Positions 38,167 to 44,862 of a stretch of 44,862 nucleotides of DNA are shown in pieces (position 1 is the first letter of the stretch; each line of letters opens with the position of its first letter). Location: positions 1 through 44,862 of the forward strand of contig CAKSLU010000011.1 of NCBI GenBank assembly GCA_934474225.1, in the 5' to 3' direction. The notes under the pieces were generated by a model. It did no database searches, had not been told where the DNA came from, and saw only the letters and a program-made list of their open reading frames with translations. The stretch is from an uncultured Eubacteriales bacterium. GTDB taxonomy: Bacteria > Bacillota > Clostridia > Oscillospirales > CAG-272. The position numbers and the translations under genes are program-made.

Positions 38167-39228
38167 TTATACGATCAACATTGCATCGCCGAAACTGAAG
38201 AAGCGATAGCCCTCGCGCACCGCCAGCTTGTAGGCGTCGAGCATCTTTTCGCGCGGCCACAGCGCGCTGACCAGCATGAGCAGCGTGCTCTCGGGCAAGT
38301 GAAAATTGGTAATAAGTGCGTCGGTCATCTTAAATTTGTAGCCCGGGTAGATGAAAATGCCGGTGTCGTCCGCCATCTCGTGCAGGACGCCGTCCTCATC
38401 CGACGCGCTCTCGAGCACGCGGCAGGAGGTTGTCCCGACCGCAATAACGCGCCCGCCCGCCGCGCGGCGGCGGTTGATTTCCTCTGCCGCCTCCCGGCTG
38501 ACCGAGAAATACTCGCTGTGCATCACATGGTCGCCGACCTTCGACTCCTTGACCGGGCGGAAGGTGCCAAGCCCGACGTGCAGCATGACCGGCACGACCG
38601 CCGTGCCCCCCGCGCGGATTTTGTCCAGCAGTTCTTCGGTGAAATGCAGCCCCGCGGTCGGCGCGGCGGCGCTGCCCGCCTCGCGGGCATACACCGTCTG
38701 ATAGAGGCTGTCGTCCTCCAGCTTTTCGGTGATGTAGGGCGGGAGCGGCATGCTGCCGATTTTCTCAAGCACGCCGTAAATCTCCGCGCCGCCGACCGAA
38801 AAGGTCACGATGCGGTTGCCCTCCTCAACGATGTCCGTAATTTCGCCCTCGAGCAGCCCGTCGCCAAAGATAAACTTCTTCCCGATTTTCGCCTTTTTGC
38901 CGGGGCGCACCAGCGTCTCCCAGGCGCGGTCGCCGCGGCGGCGCAGGAGCAAAAACTCCACCACGCGGTCGGACTTCTCCGCGTCCGTGCCGTAGAGGCG
39001 GGCGGGAATGACCTTGGAGTCGTTGACGACCAGCACATCCTCGGGGCGGATGTAGTCGAGAATATCATAAAAATGCCGATGCGCGATTTCGCCGCTTGCG
39101 CGGTCAATGACCATCAGGCGCGCCGCGTCGCGCGGCTCGGCGGGGTGCTGGGCAATCTGCGCCTGCGGCAGGTCGTAGAAAAAATCCTCTTTGCGCAGCT
39201 CGGTTGCAATGCGTTCGTTCTTTACCAT
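38167..39228 (-). CDS. queA: S-adenosylmethionine:tRNA ribosyltransferase-isomerase
   Basis: 353 residues from ATG 39228 (MVKNERIATELRKEDFFYDL); another ATG at 39261 would add 11 residues but has no ribosome site. It transfers and rearranges the ribosyl part of SAM onto preQ1-modified tRNA to make epoxyqueuosine. Family stretches: DLPQAQIAQHPAEPRDAARL, DVLVVNDSKVIPARLYG, AGLHFTEELLDKIRAGG and LHVGLGTFRPVK. No other queuosine genes (tgt, queG) are in this window. Confidence 0.96.
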   Translation of the reverse strand: MVKNERIATELRKEDFFYDLPQAQIAQHPAEPRDAARLMVIDRASGEIAHRHFYDILDYIRPEDVLVVNDSKVIPARLYGTDAEKSDRVVEFLLLRRRGDRAWETLVRPGKKAKIGKKFIFGDGLLEGEITDIVEEGNRIVTFSVGGAEIYGVLEKIGSMPLPPYITEKLEDDSLYQTVYAREAGSAAAPTAGLHFTEELLDKIRAGGTAVVPVMLHVGLGTFRPVKESKVGDHVMHSEYFSVSREAAEEINRRRAAGGRVIAVGTTSCRVLESASDEDGVLHEMADDTGIFIYPGYKFKMTDALITNFHLPESTLLMLVSALWPREKMLDAYKLAVREGYRFFSFGDAMLIV

Positions 39229-39282
39229 GTTGTTTCTTTCGCAAAAAATGCGCTCTTTCATACATTAGAAATAGGTACATCT

Positions 39283-39311
39283 ATTATAAACCTAACTTTA
39301 CAAAAATTCAA
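39283..39311 (-). promoter_or_regulatory. queA promoter
   Basis: On the minus strand: TTGAAT (39311-39306), a 17-bp spacer, then TATAAT (39288-39283). It lies in the 95-bp divergent region shared with dapA. Confidence 0.7.
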
Positions 39312-39323
39312 GTAGAGGTTGCT

Positions 39324-40220
39324 ATGAAAGAACATACCGAAGATACATCGCTTTTCACAGGCGCGGCGACGGCGCTTGCCACACCGTTCTCGGACGGCGA
39401 AATCGACCTTGCCGCCTTTGAACGCCTGGTCACATGGCAGATTGACATGGGCATCGACGCGCTCTGCGTGGCGGGCACGACCGGCGAGGCGGCAACGCTC
39501 TCGCGCGGCGAACGCCGCCGTCTCTGCGGCGCAGCACGCACCCTGTCGGCAGGCAAAGTGCCGCTCATCATCGGCTGCGGCAGCGCTGACACCAAGGCGG
39601 CATGTGCCCTCGCGGCGGACGCCGTCGCCTGCGGCGCGGACGCGCTGCTCGTCATCACGCCCTACTGCAACAAGGGGACGGCGGACGGCATCGTGGAGCA
39701 CTACCGCCGCGTGGCTGACGCGGCAAACGGCCGCCCCGTCATTCTCTACAACATCCCATCCCGCACCGGCGTGGACCTCACCGAAGCGCAGTACGCCGCG
39801 CTTGCCGAAGTGCCGAACATCCGCGCGGTCAAGGAGGCATCCGGCAACATGGCAAAGCTCACGCGGCTCTGCGCCGACGGCAGGCTTACGGTCTACAGCG
39901 GAGGCGACGACCAAATCCTGCCCGTCGCCGCACTCGGCGGTCGGGGCGTCATCTCGGTGCTGTCCAACATCGCGCCCGCCGCCGTCTCCGCCATGGCACA
40001 CGCGGCGGTGGACGGCGACCTTGACACGGCGCGGCACCTCGCGCACAAATACGCGCGCCTCATTTCCCTGCTGTTTGCCGAGACCAACCCAGCGCCGCTG
40101 AAATACGCCTTAGAACTGCTCGGCATCTGTCGGGGCGAGGTACGCCTGCCGCTTGCCGAAGTCCGCGCGGACACCAAAGCGGCGCTGCGCGAAGAGCTCA
40201 CCGCCCTCGGCATGCTGTAA
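39324..40220 (+). CDS. dapA: 4-hydroxy-tetrahydrodipicolinate synthase
   Basis: 298 residues from ATG 39324 (AGAGGTTGCT); the frame is open upstream but overlaps queA. It condenses pyruvate with aspartate semialdehyde, the first committed step of lysine and diaminopimelate synthesis. Visible: AGTTGEAATLS (threonine pair), LYNIPSRTGVD with the active tyrosine, and the Schiff-base lysine in AVKEASGN. The family also includes N-acetylneuraminate lyase and other aldolases, but the GTTGE and IPSRTG motifs favour DapA. It stands alone here. Confidence 0.92.
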   Translation: MKEHTEDTSLFTGAATALATPFSDGEIDLAAFERLVTWQIDMGIDALCVAGTTGEAATLSRGERRRLCGAARTLSAGKVPLIIGCGSADTKAACALAADAVACGADALLVITPYCNKGTADGIVEHYRRVADAANGRPVILYNIPSRTGVDLTEAQYAALAEVPNIRAVKEASGNMAKLTRLCADGRLTVYSGGDDQILPVAALGGRGVISVLSNIAPAAVSAMAHAAVDGDLDTARHLAHKYARLISLLFAETNPAPLKYALELLGICRGEVRLPLAEVRADTKAALREELTALGML

Positions 40221-40249
40221 ATAGAGGCTGCGTTTTGCAAATTTGCAAA

Positions 40250-40452
40250 GCAAGGCTCCCCTGTGCAAGGGGTGAGCTGTCCGAGACGCGATGCGTCTCG
40301 CGGAGTTTTTCTTCGTCGGCTGAACACCGACGATTTCGCAATGCGAAACCGAAAAACATCCTGACGAAGTTGACAGAGGGGTTGTTTCTTTGCTTTGTAA
40401 CAATCCCTCCGGCGGCTATCGCCGCCACCTCCCTTTACACAAGGGAGGCTTA
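40250..40452 (-). repeat. structured dispersed repeat, copy R3
   Basis: Occupies half of the 440-bp gap 40221-40660. It is bounded by CAAGGCTCCC and GGGAGGCTTAG. Stems: GAGACGC-GAT-GCGTCTC, TTTCGC-AAT-GCGAAA and GGCGGC-TATC-GCCGCC (40411-40426). Same orientation as R2. The rest of the gap holds the terminator at 40523-40562 and the guaA promoter. Confidence 0.85.
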
Positions 40453-40522
40453 GATAGAATGGCGCGCAACAGGAGATGACGATGCCCGACCTGTGTTTGC
40501 CTCTGCATATTTTCCCGCTCCC

Positions 40523-40562
40523 AAAGCCGTATTGCCGAAAGGCGATACGGCTTTTGCTCTCT
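40523..40562 (+). terminator. hairpin terminator upstream of guaA
   Basis: AAAGCCGTAT / ATACGGCTTT with an inner GCC-GAAA-GGC, followed by TGCTCTCTTTTTATT. It would end transcription from dapA and insulate guaA. Confidence 0.8.
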
Positions 40563-40580
40563 TTTTATTGAATCTTGCCG

Positions 40581-40609
40581 TTGACAGTCGGCGCAAATGC
40601 GGATATAAT
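40581..40609 (+). promoter_or_regulatory. guaA promoter
   Basis: TTGACA (40581-40586), a 17-bp spacer, then TATAAT (40604-40609): consensus. The 50-nt leader shows no purine riboswitch. Confidence 0.88.
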
Positions 40610-40660
40610 AGATATTGTATCTAATTTTGCGCTTTCTTTGAAGAAAGGAAACCTTAAAAC

Positions 40661-42529
40661 ATGGAAAAACTTGCGATTCTCGACTGCGGCGGTCAGTACA
40701 CAAAGGTCATTGACCGCAAAGTCCGCGAGCTTGGCGTTTACTCGGACATTTTCCCGATGGGCGTCGCGGCGGACAAGCTGCGCGGCTACGATGCGATGAT
40801 TCTCAGCGGCGGCCCCTCCAGCGTCTGGGCGAGCGGCGCGCCCGCCTACGACCCCGCCATCTTTGAGCTGGGCATCCCGACGCTCGGCATCTGCTACGGC
40901 ATGCAGCTCATCAATGAGCATTTCGGCGGCGTTGTCCTGCCCGAGGTCAAGACCGAGTACGGTCCCACCGAGATTGACATCATCGCGCCCTGCCCGCTCA
41001 CCGACGGCATGGACAAAAAGCAGACCGTTCTGATGAGCCACGGCGACGCGGTCAAGAAGCATGCGGACGGCTTTGTCACCTTCGCCGTCACCGGCGATGT
41101 CGTCGCCGGCATCTACAATGCCGAGAAAAAAATCATCGGCGTGCAGTTCCACCCCGAAGTTGACCTGTCGGAGCACGGCGTGGAAATGCTGAACAATTTC
41201 CTGCGCAAGGTCTGCGGCCTCAAGGAGACCTACGCGCTGGAGGACCGCATCGAGACCTCGGTGCGCATGATTCGCGAGAAGGTCGGAGGCGAGAAGGTCA
41301 TCGTTCTCGTTTCGGGCGGCGTGGACAGCGCCGTCACCGCAGCACTGCTCGTGCGCGCGCTCCCGCCGGAGAATGTCTATGCCATCCACATCGACCACGG
41401 CATGATGCGCAAAAACGAGAGTGACCTCATCTGCGAAAACCTGAAGAAGCTCGGGCTTGTGCACATGAAGCGCGTCAACGCCGAGAATGAGTTCTTCAAC
41501 GGCGCCGTAGACGACGGCACGGGCAAGGTCATCGGACCGCTCTCCGCCACCGTTGACCCCGAAAAGAAGCGCAAGATCATCGGCTCGATGTTCGTCAAGG
41601 TCACCGCCAAGGCAGCGGAGGAGCTGGGCATCGACTTTGACAACACCTTCCTCGCGCAGGGCACGCTCCGCCCCGACCTGATCGAGAGCGGCAACCCCGA
41701 TGTCAGCGGCTACGCCAATAAGATCAAGACGCATCACAACGATGTCGACATCATCCGCAAGTTCCGCGAAAAGGGCAAGATCATCGAGACCAACTGGGAC
41801 TGGCACAAGGATGAAGTCCGCCAGGTCGCGCGCATGCTCGGTCTGGATGAGGAGATTGCATCGCGTCAGCCCTTCCCCGGTCCCGGCCTCGGCGTCCGCA
41901 TTCTCTGCAATGATTCCACCGTCGCTATCACGACCGAACAGCGCGAAAAACTCGCCGACTTCCTCGCTGCCTATGATGGCGGCAAGTACGCGGGCAAGAT
42001 TGCGCCAATCCGCAGCGTCGGCGTCCAGGGTGACAACCGCTCCTACAAGAGCCTGGTCGTCCTCGGCGGCGGACTGCCGGTCGAGTGGGACGCCCTCTTC
42101 GAGGTCGCCCGCGCGATTCCGAACAACCTCCCGTTCATCAACCGCGTCGCCTACCGCGTTGATTCAAAGGCGCCGGTGAGCACGCTGACCTGCACGCCGA
42201 TGCACATCTGCCATGAGACTGCGGAGGTTCTCCGCGAGGCGGACGCCATCGTCACAAGCACGGTCATGAACAAGAAGATTGCGCAGTGCTTCGCCGTACT
42301 GCTGCCCATCTCCACCGACGAGACCTCGGCGCGCCCCTATTCAATCGTCATCCGCGCCGTCGTCACCAGCGACTATATGACCGCCCGTGCCGCCGTCCCC
42401 GGCGTGCACTTCCCCGTCGAGGCGCTCGAGTCCGCCGCAAAGCAAATCAAAGAAAAACTCGGCGATAAGGTCGATATGGTCCTCTACGATGTCACCGGCA
42501 AACCCCCGGCAACGATTGAGTGGGAATGA
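40661..42529 (+). CDS. guaA: GMP synthase (glutamine-hydrolysing), long form
   Basis: 622 residues, about 100 more than the common bacterial enzyme. It converts XMP to GMP using glutamine and ATP. The glutaminase half has Cys78 (GICYGMQL), His164 and Glu166 (VQFHPEVD). The ATP-pyrophosphatase half has SGGVDS at 218-223. After PFPGPGLGVRIL the C-terminal dimerisation region carries two similar blocks, IAPIRSVGVQGDNRSYKSLV and later VLLPISTDETSARPYSIVIR, ending in the invariant KPPATIEWE. The doubled C-terminal region is what lengthens it, as in eukaryotic-type enzymes. The strong own promoter suits a housekeeping gene. Confidence 0.97.
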   Translation: MEKLAILDCGGQYTKVIDRKVRELGVYSDIFPMGVAADKLRGYDAMILSGGPSSVWASGAPAYDPAIFELGIPTLGICYGMQLINEHFGGVVLPEVKTEYGPTEIDIIAPCPLTDGMDKKQTVLMSHGDAVKKHADGFVTFAVTGDVVAGIYNAEKKIIGVQFHPEVDLSEHGVEMLNNFLRKVCGLKETYALEDRIETSVRMIREKVGGEKVIVLVSGGVDSAVTAALLVRALPPENVYAIHIDHGMMRKNESDLICENLKKLGLVHMKRVNAENEFFNGAVDDGTGKVIGPLSATVDPEKKRKIIGSMFVKVTAKAAEELGIDFDNTFLAQGTLRPDLIESGNPDVSGYANKIKTHHNDVDIIRKFREKGKIIETNWDWHKDEVRQVARMLGLDEEIASRQPFPGPGLGVRILCNDSTVAITTEQREKLADFLAAYDGGKYAGKIAPIRSVGVQGDNRSYKSLVVLGGGLPVEWDALFEVARAIPNNLPFINRVAYRVDSKAPVSTLTCTPMHICHETAEVLREADAIVTSTVMNKKIAQCFAVLLPISTDETSARPYSIVIRAVVTSDYMTARAAVPGVHFPVEALESAAKQIKEKLGDKVDMVLYDVTGKPPATIEWE

Positions 42530-42541
42530 TTTCGTAAGACT

Positions 42542-42578
42542 ACTTTCCCGGCTGCAGAACCGGGAAAGTCCCGATTTT
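42542..42578 (+). terminator. probable guaA terminator
   Basis: ACTTTCCCGG / CCGGGAAAGT perfect 10-bp stem, 12 bp after the guaA stop, followed by CCCGATTTTG (a short T-run). Confidence 0.65.
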
Positions 42579-42626
42579 GCGAAGTTGCGACAACAAAATG
42601 GCAACAAAGTTTCATTATTTATAAGT

Positions 42627-42668
42627 AAAGAGCTAACTGATTCAGGTCAAGTCAGTTAGCTCTTTTTT
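42627..42668 (+). terminator. second strong terminator downstream of guaA
   Basis: AAAGAGCTAACTGA / TCAGTTAGCTCTTT, 14-bp stem, then TTTTTTG. No intact gene precedes it, so it may be the tail of a gene lost or left outside an insertion. Confidence 0.85.
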
Positions 42669-42678
42669 GTATTTCAAA

Positions 42679-42822
42679 ATGAACAAGCAACCCTTTCACA
42701 CCGACCCCGAGAACAGACGGCCGGCCGCACCGTACAGCGAGGAACGCAAACGGCGGCAAGTCAAGCGGCGAAAACACGGGCAAAAGGGTTTTAGGACTGC
42801 GTTGATTGTTGCGTTGGCAATT
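42679..42822 (+). pseudogene. truncated 5' end of a membrane-protein gene
   Basis: From ATG 42679 the frame reads MNKQPFHTDPENRRPAAPYS, then EERKRRQVKRRKHGQKGF and RTALIVALAI: a basic cytoplasmic start followed by the beginning of a membrane helix. After about 48 codons the frame runs into the reverse complement of the convergent kinase gene and becomes Pro/Arg-rich noise. There is no ribosome site, and a terminator lies just upstream. It looks like the remnant of a type II membrane protein cut off by an insertion or deletion. The assignment is uncertain. Confidence 0.4.
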
Positions 42823-43930
42823 CCACCGCGATGGCAGTGCCCTTCTCCGAACTTTTCTCCACCCAAACAGAGCCGCCGTGGAGGTTGGCAATCTCCCAGA
42901 CCAGGGAGAGTCCCAGCCCCGCGCCGCCGTACTCGCGGCTGCGGGATTTGTCTACACGGAAGAAGGGCTGAAAGATACTCCGCCGGAATTCGTCCGGGAT
43001 GCCGCAGCCGGTGTCGGAAACGCGGATCAGGAGCCTTTCCGGCTCTTGTGTGACGGAAATCCGCACCGCGCCGCCCGGACGATTGTATTTAACGGCGTTC
43101 TCCGTCAGGTTAAAGAGCAGACGATAGATGAGCGCGTCGCTGCCGATCATAACGCCGTCGCCCTCTGCCTCCAGCGAAATGCCGTCTTTCTCGGCCAGCG
43201 GCGCCAGGTCCGTGAAAATCTCCTCCATCATGGGCGCGAGCTGGATTTGCTCGTTCCGCGCCACCTGCTGCAGATTACTCATTTCCAGCAGGGTTTTTGT
43301 CATCTGGGTCAGCCGCTCCGTCTGCTCCTGCAGCAACGAGAGGAATTCCGCTGTTTCCGGCAGCACGTCGGGATGCTCCGCGGAAAACAACTCCAACCGC
43401 GCCTGCATCAGAGCCAGCGGGGTGCGAAGCTCATGCGCGGCGTTGCCGGTAAACTGCCGTTGGGCGGCAAAGGCATTGTTCAGCCTCTCCAGCATCTGAT
43501 TGAAGGAGTGACTCAACTGCCGGAATTCCGGCAGAACGTCCTCGTTGATCTTCATATCTACCAGATTGTTCATCTGCACCTTTTCCACCTGGGAGGCAAA
43601 GCTGCGCAGGGTCTTCAGGGCGCGTCCGCTGACGAAATAGGCAAGGACACCGCTCAATACCGTCACTGCCGCCGTGATGTACCAGTTGGTCATGCAGAAC
43701 TCCTCCTGCGCCCCGTGGATGACGATGGTGACGTCATCGTGTATCCCTGCCGCTTCGGGGTCAAAAAAGGCGGGATCACCGCCGCCGGTGTAGCCCTGAA
43801 TGGATTCCCCGATGAAATCCATATAGTGGACGCCGGAGAAGCAGAGCAGCAGCTTCATGGAAACGCAGGTGACGCCAATGAGCAGGACGGTCATCAGCGT
43901 GATGCGCCATTGCAGAGACAGCCTCCTCAT
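42791..43930 (-). CDS. membrane sensor histidine kinase of the island two-component system
   Basis: 379 residues. Membrane segments near residues 9-29 and ~85-105 (ITAAVTVLSGVLAYFVSGRA) frame a short extracellular loop of ~60 residues. A HAMP-like linker follows, then the H-box NAAHELRTPLALM, N-box NLTENAVKYN, G1 DTGCGIPDEF and G2 GAGLGLSLVWEI. It starts inside the regulator's stop (ATGA). The last codons overlap the truncated gene on the other strand, so its C terminus may have been fixed by the rearrangement. The small loop suggests sensing within or close to the membrane. Confidence 0.93.
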   Translation of the reverse strand: MRRLSLQWRITLMTVLLIGVTCVSMKLLLCFSGVHYMDFIGESIQGYTGGGDPAFFDPEAAGIHDDVTIVIHGAQEEFCMTNWYITAAVTVLSGVLAYFVSGRALKTLRSFASQVEKVQMNNLVDMKINEDVLPEFRQLSHSFNQMLERLNNAFAAQRQFTGNAAHELRTPLALMQARLELFSAEHPDVLPETAEFLSLLQEQTERLTQMTKTLLEMSNLQQVARNEQIQLAPMMEEIFTDLAPLAEKDGISLEAEGDGVMIGSDALIYRLLFNLTENAVKYNRPGGAVRISVTQEPERLLIRVSDTGCGIPDEFRRSIFQPFFRVDKSRSREYGGAGLGLSLVWEIANLHGGSVWVEKSSEKGTAIAVELPTQQSTQS

Positions 43931-44604
43931 ACTTCCTCGCCTCCCATCAGATAGCCCTCGCCGATACGGTTGCGGATGGGATCATGGCCCAGCGCGGCAC
44001 GAAGTTTTTTGCGCAGGGCGGAAATGTGAACCCGTATGGAGTTGCTGAAATTATCTACGCTGTTGTCCCAGACATGATCCATCAGTTCCTCCTGACTCAC
44101 CGGCCTTCCCCGATGCACCATCAGGTATTCCAAAATTCCCGTTTCCTTTCGGGTGAGCGTCAGGGCTTGCCCGTTCACAAAAGCAACTCTTGCGCGGGTA
44201 TCAAAGGTCAGGTCCCCGCAGGTGAGCAGCACATCCGGCTGGGTGAACTGCCGCAGGGTGAGGCTTCGTATGCGCGCTTCCAGTTCCGCCAAATGAAAGG
44301 GCTTCGCCAAATAGTCGTTCGCCCCTGCGTCCAAGCCATCCACCTTGTCCTCGACCTCGCTTCTTGCGGAAAGAATGAGCACTTTCGTTTCGCGGTCGGT
44401 CTGCCGCAGGGTACGCAGAACGGTCATGCCGTCCCTGCCCGGCAGGTTCAAATCAAGGAGAACAAGGTCGTAGCGTTCCACGCCCAAAAGTTCCTGAGCC
44501 TTGTCCCCGTCATAGCAAAAATCCACGCTGTATGCCAAGCGCCGCAGGCTGCGTACAATGGTGTCGCAGAGTGCGCGCTCGTCCTCGACGACTAAAAGGT
44601 GCAT
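43927..44604 (-). CDS. OmpR-family response regulator of the island two-component system
   Basis: 225 residues. Receiver with acidic residues E7/D8, phospho-acceptor D51 (LVLLDLNLPGRDG) and K in YLAKPFHLAEL. Winged-helix output near LTLTRKETGILEYLMVHRG and FSNSIRVHISALRKKLRAAL. ATG 44604 follows AAAGGAGGTCTCTTT. It is cotranslated with the kinase through a 4-bp overlap and is divergent to the small membrane protein gene at 44753, its likely target. Confidence 0.94.
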   Translation of the reverse strand: MHLLVVEDERALCDTIVRSLRRLAYSVDFCYDGDKAQELLGVERYDLVLLDLNLPGRDGMTVLRTLRQTDRETKVLILSARSEVEDKVDGLDAGANDYLAKPFHLAELEARIRSLTLRQFTQPDVLLTCGDLTFDTRARVAFVNGQALTLTRKETGILEYLMVHRGRPVSQEELMDHVWDNSVDNFSNSIRVHISALRKKLRAALGHDPIRNRIGEGYLMGGEEV

Positions 44605-44651
44605 AAAGAGACCTCCTTTTATTTATTCTTAATAAACGTCTGAACGCCTTT

Positions 44652-44727
44652 ATTATAGCAGAAAAAAAATAAATTTTGTGTTAATTTTTCATTCTTAACG
44701 GGAACTTTAACTCCCTTGCGCTATGAT
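44652..44727. promoter_or_regulatory. divergent AT-rich control region with repeated TTAAC boxes
   Basis: A minus-strand -10 TATAAT (44657-44652) for the regulator and a plus-strand -10 TATGAT (44722-44727) for the next gene. Between them are TTAAT (44681), TTAAC (44695-44699) and TTAAC (44707-44711), the last two 12 bp apart: a possible direct-repeat site for the OmpR-type regulator. Confidence 0.4.
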
Positions 44728-44752
44728 ATGAGTACAAAAACCGGAAAGGGTG

Positions 44753-44862
44753 ATGAAATTGAGCCATGTGCAAAAAGCAGCGGTACAGATAGCGCTGCTT
44801 GCTGCGGGAACGGCTATGCTTTGCTTCGGCATATGGAGAGGCGAGGCGTCGGCCGTGCTCAG
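44753..44862 (+). CDS. small membrane protein, partial (possibly CD1871A-type CXXC protein)
   Basis: The first 36 codons are visible; the gene continues past the window. ATG 44753 follows GGAAAGGGTG. It begins MKLSHVQKAAVQIALLAAGT, then AMLCFGIWRGEASAVL: a basic start, one membrane helix, and a GxxRGE...VL stretch. This recalls the short CD1871A-like proteins that sit before thioredoxin and 4Fe-4S genes in Clostridia, but the CXXC part would lie beyond the window, so the name is tentative. Confidence 0.5.
   Translation, partial: MKLSHVQKAAVQIALLAAGTAMLCFGIWRGEASAVL

Noticed and set aside
39204..39323. Longer dapA start upstream of 39324
   Set aside because: The extra 40 codons overlap queA and its promoter, and the family start and ribosome site fit 39324.
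40487..40572. Small frame starting ATGACGATGCCCGAC with an AGGAG upstream
   Set aside because: It runs through a terminator hairpin and ends at the start of the guaA promoter; probably chance.
40610..40660. Purine riboswitch before guaA
   Set aside because: The 50-nt leader has no conserved three-stem junction and is too short.
42667..43053. Full 128-codon frame downstream of guaA
   Set aside because: Only the first ~48 codons look protein-like; the remainder is antisense to the kinase gene. Reported as a truncated gene instead.
1..44862. CRISPR array, rRNA, tRNA, transposase or phage structural genes
   Set aside because: No regularly spaced short repeats, tRNA-like cloverleaf, conserved rRNA stretch or DDE/serine/tyrosine recombinase motif was seen on either strand.

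Overview
The window looks like a moderately GC-rich Clostridia genome, most likely an anaerobic gut or rumen Oscillospiraceae/Ruminococcaceae-like Firmicute. This rests on the secreted proteins with dockerin-like ends, an SLH-anchored surface protein, AraC-controlled sugar genes, Gram-positive lipoproteins, strong GGAGG ribosome sites, and a dispersed hairpin-rich repeat of a kind common in such genomes. The taxonomic call is an inference from gene content.

Layout. (1) 1-7395 is a carbohydrate-response locus: a cytosolic glycosidase-like protein (cut by the window start), a small protein, a large secreted repeat protein, two nearly identical AraC regulators and a solute-binding lipoprotein. 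Four promoters here share a two-box operator, GAAAAATACAAYYC-N13-TACAWTG, 20-21 bp before the -10, so the locus reads as one AraC regulon. The regulator has been duplicated, and the second copy has been fused in frame to the start signals of a lost lipoprotein gene. (2) 7448-10153 holds argH and argG (arginine biosynthesis). (3) 10279-18702 holds three large exported proteins: two SGNH esterases with dockerin-like C termini and one SLH-anchored, sialidase-like propeller protein. (4) 18892-24648 is a sugar/nucleoside-type ABC importer operon with a DUF3798-like binding protein and a small membrane-anchored protein. (5) 24742-30867 holds an MscS channel, an ABC exporter with hisS, a single-domain HDxxED alarmone-hydrolase-like protein and an orphan lipoprotein. 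(6) 31421-36056 holds a PRK06851-like ATPase, a two-component system and an HtrA protease. (7) 36160-42529 holds ruvX, a methyltransferase, a HigBA-type toxin-antitoxin pair, queA, dapA and a long-form guaA. (8) Beyond guaA (42530-44862) lies a likely inserted segment: a truncated gene, a second two-component system and the start of a small membrane protein.

Several intergenic regions (25628-25937, 30961-31330, 40250-40452) carry copies of one structured repeat whose stems show paired changes. I saw no rRNA, tRNA, CRISPR array, transposase or phage gene. The most distinctive system is the AraC circuit in region 1, where the sequence predicts opposite feedback on the two regulator copies.
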